From assembly GCA_022661535.1 (NCBI GenBank), contig JAKULF010000002.1, positions 1,240,001 to 1,304,000 of the forward strand: a DNA stretch of 64,000 bases, read 5' to 3'. Below the pieces are notes generated by a model. The model ran no database searches. It had not been told where the DNA came from and saw only the letters and a list, made by a program, of their open reading frames with translations. This stretch comes from Eutypa lata (taxonomy: Eukaryota; Ascomycota; Sordariomycetes; Xylariales; Diatrypaceae). A program made the translations under genes and the position numbers. Below are positions 60,193 through 64,000 of the stretch, piece after piece; within the stretch, counting starts at the first letter, position 1; every line of letters starts with the position of its first letter.

Positions 60193-61684
60193 ATGGATAC
60201 TCACACCCATGATGACCTACGCGGTCAGTTTGACGGTCACTCTTATGCCCGGCAAACCGGCCAGAAGAGACAAGCAGAGCAGGACGATCCCTCATCCTTG
60301 CTGAATGAAAATAAACCAGGCCACAAGCACCTCAAGCAAGGACAATTGGACGAGTCTGGCCCACTTCGCTGCCCCTACCCGATCAGCAGCCAAGAAAACA
60401 CCTTTCACGATACTCATGGCGGGCCTCCCGCAGCAATGAGACCCATCACCTATTCCACGGCACATCAAACCGGCACTAGAGAATGCGGTATACCATCCCA
60501 GCAGCCCTATTATCCATCGGCGAGACATCAAGGTACTAGTATGGGTCTGAGTAGCGAATTCACTGCTGGTGAGGCACTCTCAGAACCCCATGATGCCCAT
60601 TCCAGCAACCTTGGAACCTTGAAAGCACAAACCCATGTTTTGCAGGATGAGGATCACAAGTCCCAGAAGGGAGAGTCTGGTCGACCCGACAACGGAGAGG
60701 GAAGATTGCCAGATGAGCATGACTACATCAGGGTATATAGCGAGAACGAGATGCTGCGCAAGGAAAACGCGACGCTGCAAAAGAATATCGAGAAGTTGCA
60801 AGGCCAAAACGGGAAGCTTCTTAGTGAAGCTCTTGATTTACAATCCTACAAACCGAATCAAACCGCCGATGAAGAAGATATCATTCTCCAATGGAATATG
60901 TTGAAGAATGCAATCAACAATCTGGCCACACAGAAGTTTCATGGCCACCCGCTGAAGCGTGCCCTTAGAGAGCACCAGGACACATTCAAGCTCTTAACAC
61001 CTAATTTTGATCACTACTTGACAAAGGGTGCCAAGCCATTGCTCATCGAAGCGGCCATATGGCGGATGCTAGTGGGTGAACTTCTAGGTAATCCAATCCG
61101 CGTCTATCAGGCTGCAGCCAGTGATACAATTCGGATTATTGAGCGGGATAACAGAGGTGAGCACTTATCCTTCCACCAAGACCCTACCATAACACTTACT
61201 AATATAACTATCAGACAATCCCACGGTGGACAGAAAGACAACACTACCGTTGTACTACAATTGGCGAGCGCACACAGGACAGTTGCTGGGTAATATTTAC
61301 GGAGACAAAGGCAATTTTGAAACCGGAGGACAACATCACACCGAGCTCGCCAACGAAATGTTCCGTTTTTTTGGTCGCTACTCAAGCCATGTCGACATCC
61401 AACCTCTGAAGCTACAATTCCTCGGAATCATTGAGAAAGCCGCAGTATTGGCGAGATGGATGGCAAAAAGTGAATATCGATATGTGTGCTACCTACGAGA
61501 CACTCGGCGTAAATGGTACGGCATGGCCGTGGATGAGACTGTGATGGAAGTCGAGGCCGAAAATCCTTCCGGGGATGGGAAGGTGGAGCTTCTGGTCTCC
61601 CCAGCCTTATTGAAGTACAGACTGATTCCAGAGACGGACAAGCAAGAATTCAAGGTGGTAGTCAAAGCCCGCATCTGCTGGTGA
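60193..61684 (+). CDS. Uncharacterised protein with coiled coil
   Basis: Exons 60193-61156 and 61215-61684 with a 58-nt intron give 477 aa. Residues 1-175 are polar and disordered (Gln, His, Ser, Pro). A coiled coil follows at about 178-212 (NEMLRKENATLQKNIEKLQ). The rest, beginning EEDIILQWNMLKNAINNLA, is helical and resembles a C-terminal region found in many uncharacterised ascomycete proteins with a leading coiled coil. No catalytic motif, membrane segment or signal peptide. Divergent from the Hsp70-like gene. Confidence 0.7.
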
Positions 61685-63086
61685 GGAACAATTGGAATGG
61701 TGTCACTTTCCCCCAACGATGGGAGAAGATAAGAGATTCCTACAGAGATATTTCGCTTCGAAACAAAACGTAAACACATTGGCTTTACATCGTCCAGGGA
61801 AGTTGAGGCTTTCATTGTGTACTTAGCTAGGTAGAGCTTCTAAGATATTCAAAACATTCGACCACACAATATGTAGCTCGAAACTAATCTCGATGTATAT
61901 CACAGTATTACGACAATCCGTAGCTTGAATATAGCACTAATCATTCAGGTCGACGTGTTGCTGACGGGGTCACATCATGACTACGCAATGTAACCGATAA
62001 GCATGCACTCTTACCGACATCATTCAAGTCTAGTCTTAAGCAACGTATGAGAAATCGGAAATTTGGAGACTTTAGCTATGAAGGCGTATGCTCCATTGTA
62101 GTGATGCCGTGTCTTGATGCGCCGATACATTCGTGCAAATGCAGTACATACCCCAGGAAGTCAAGTTGGAGGATCATGCATGAAGTCGTCGTAGCGTAAC
62201 ATCACGTGGCTTGTCTCGTCGACTAAGAAATACGTACTTGAGTACCGGTTGATTGATGGTCCCTCCAAAAGCTAAATCTCTCAAGAGCGTGATCGGTGAA
62301 ATAAAGGGAGAACAGTGAGTAATATGTCGCGCGTATTTGGGGAGATCTGTAGATCTTTCTACAAGCGAAGATAGTGCCTTATCTATGTAGATGTATGCAG
62401 TTAGCTATGCATGGCAAGCCACTTAGATGTACGAAGAGATACTATACATCAAATGATTCAACCGGTGAAAGATGATTGGAGTTTCTTGTGTGTTATTGTC
62501 TACTACCCAGTTTCAACTGTCATTATTCTGCTCTTCGAACCATTGATACCAAAATGAATGTCACTACAATGAACCTTTATAGGACATCAATGATTGTTAT
62601 TCATGATATTAAGTTCCCCAGGAATTACGTACCTTATCATCTACGTCTCAACACCATGTTTTAGAGTCGATAACGTCGACTTGTATGTAGCACAACACAG
62701 TGTCTCGGCTGTTATCTAGTCATGTTGTACGACACCTTCATGTCTTGTACACTTTCCGATCCGCGGAGGTTACATCGAAGGAAGGCACGAACACTACCCT
62801 AGTTTACATATGAATCGTGTATTATTGGATCGTAGTCTTGATTGATCAATCTCGTTATGGCTGTCCCTCGTCCATAAATATAGCGCATGTAGCTAGGGAA
62901 CATCGGCAGCCCCTCCCGAATAAATGTCAAGGATACATGAGACATGGATGTGCATCCATTCGTGTACTCTCATGATGTACATAAGAAGACATATTTCCAC
63001 TGACCTCGTTCTGTTCGCGTCTCAACAAATTTATCTAGGCAAAATAAAGAAAAGACTTGACTTGACCAGATCCAACGTCAAAAGCC
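61685..63086. other. Intergenic
   Basis: About 1.4 kb with no supported gene. It includes the MFS promoter; a frame at 62476-62664 is not convincing. Confidence 0.4.
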
Positions 63087-64000
63087 ATGGCTGAAATTGA
63101 GAAAATACCCATTGAGTCGGCTACCACTCCCGAGCCAAAATTACTTAACAGCAGTTTTTCGTCGGCATCGGTTCAAGCTACCACCAGCCATCTCGAGTCA
63201 GGGGTGGTATCTCTCGATGAGCGACGAGCTATAACACGAAAACTTGACATACACATCATACCTGTAGCAGTAGTGTTATACCTTGTCAATTTCTTAGACC
63301 GAAGTATGGCAACCTGCTAGACCACACCACCCTTTTTCACGGTAGTGAATCTAACCACGTAGTGTAGTTAACATCGGGAACTCCAAGCTATACGGCATTG
63401 AAGAAGATCTCGGCCTCTTCGGGAACCAGTACCAAATCTGTGTCGCCGTCCTTTTTGTCCCGTATTGTGTAGGTAGAGCTGGACTAACAGCATAACTGCC
63501 GCCTGCTAATTACCATCTAGCTACTAGAGGTTCCTTCCAATCTGATTATCAAGAAAGCCCAACCAAACATATATCTCGCATGCATCGCCGTATCATGGGG
63601 CATAACCGCCACACTGACGGGAATATGTAGGAGTTACGGGGGTCTCATAATCATTCGCCTGGTATTGGGAACCGTGGAAGCGGGATTGTACCCCGGTCTG
63701 ATCATCTATCTCACCATGTTTGTCCGTTCTTCCAAGTTCCAACCTCGATGATACACATACATATATACCTACCATCATCTTCCACCGCAGAAAACAATCA
63801 AGGACATGACCTAATGAAGATCGCTCTACAGTACACCAGAAAACAACTTGGAATCCGTCTAGGCTACCTCGGCATCGGATCCGCCACAGCCGGCTCGGTA
63901 GGCGGGCTCATAGCCTACGGGGTGGGGTTCCTCGACGGCGTCGCCGGGCTCCGAGCCTGGAGGTGGCTGATGATCATCGAAGGTCTATAAACATACATAT
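63087..64000 (+). CDS. MFS transporter, allantoate-permease (Dal5-like) family, 5' part
   Basis: Partial, cut by the window end. Exons seen are 63087-63303, 63368-63468, 63521-63721 and 63832 to about 63983. A cytosolic tail of about 50 residues is followed by LDIHIIPVAVVLYLVNFLDR (first membrane segment), INIGNSKLYGIEEDLGL, LLEVPSNLIIKK, a GICRSYGGLIIIRLVLGTVEAG signature helix region, YTRKQLGIRLGYLG and AWRWLMIIEG. This order is typical of anion/cation symporters for vitamins, allantoate and other small organic anions. Plasma-membrane location and substrate are inferred. The exon 4 end is uncertain because the next exon lies outside. Confidence 0.88.

Overview
The window reads as nuclear DNA of a filamentous ascomycete (Pezizomycotina, most likely Sordariomycetes). 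Genes are split by short GT-AG introns, mostly 49-110 nt. Fungal-specific families are present (UstYa/DUF3328, DUF3632, OTT_1508-like deaminase, fungal Hsp70-like ATPase). One transposon remnant carries the all-transition signature of repeat-induced point mutation (RIP). No rRNA, tRNA or CRISPR array could be supported. All exon boundaries were placed by hand from frame continuity, splice signals and family motifs.

Region 1 (1-8.7 kb): condensin ATPase SMC4 (minus) diverges from an ELYS-like nuclear pore protein gene (plus), followed by an isochorismatase-like hydrolase.

Region 2 (8.9-19.2 kb): a probable natural-product cluster. A class I terpene synthase (minus) diverges from a cytochrome P450 (plus) across 541 bp. 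The P450 converges, 23 bp apart, on a UstYa-like oxidase gene. A second UstYa-like gene follows, then an SDR dehydrogenase 2 kb further on. Inferred logic: the synthase makes a terpene scaffold and the P450, UstYa-like proteins and perhaps the SDR oxidise it.

Region 3 (19.7-29.4 kb): a 14-cysteine secreted protein, then core genes: NOP56 (box C/D snoRNP), ubiquitin-eS31 and eS26 as a divergent pair, then a phenol-hydroxylase-type flavin monooxygenase.

Region 4 (30-42 kb): accessory. It holds broken coding fragments, a modular protein whose first three exons are repeats of each other, two small secreted proteins, and between them a 1599-aa bacterial-style RHS/YD-repeat protein.

Region 5 (42-64 kb): gene-poor accessory DNA with lineage-type genes: an uncharacterised 504-aa protein, an OTT_1508-like deaminase, a 2.2-kb RIP-degraded TIR element, a DUF3632 protein with a repeat tail, an Hsp70-like ATPase, an uncharacterised coiled-coil protein, and the start of an MFS permease cut by the window end.
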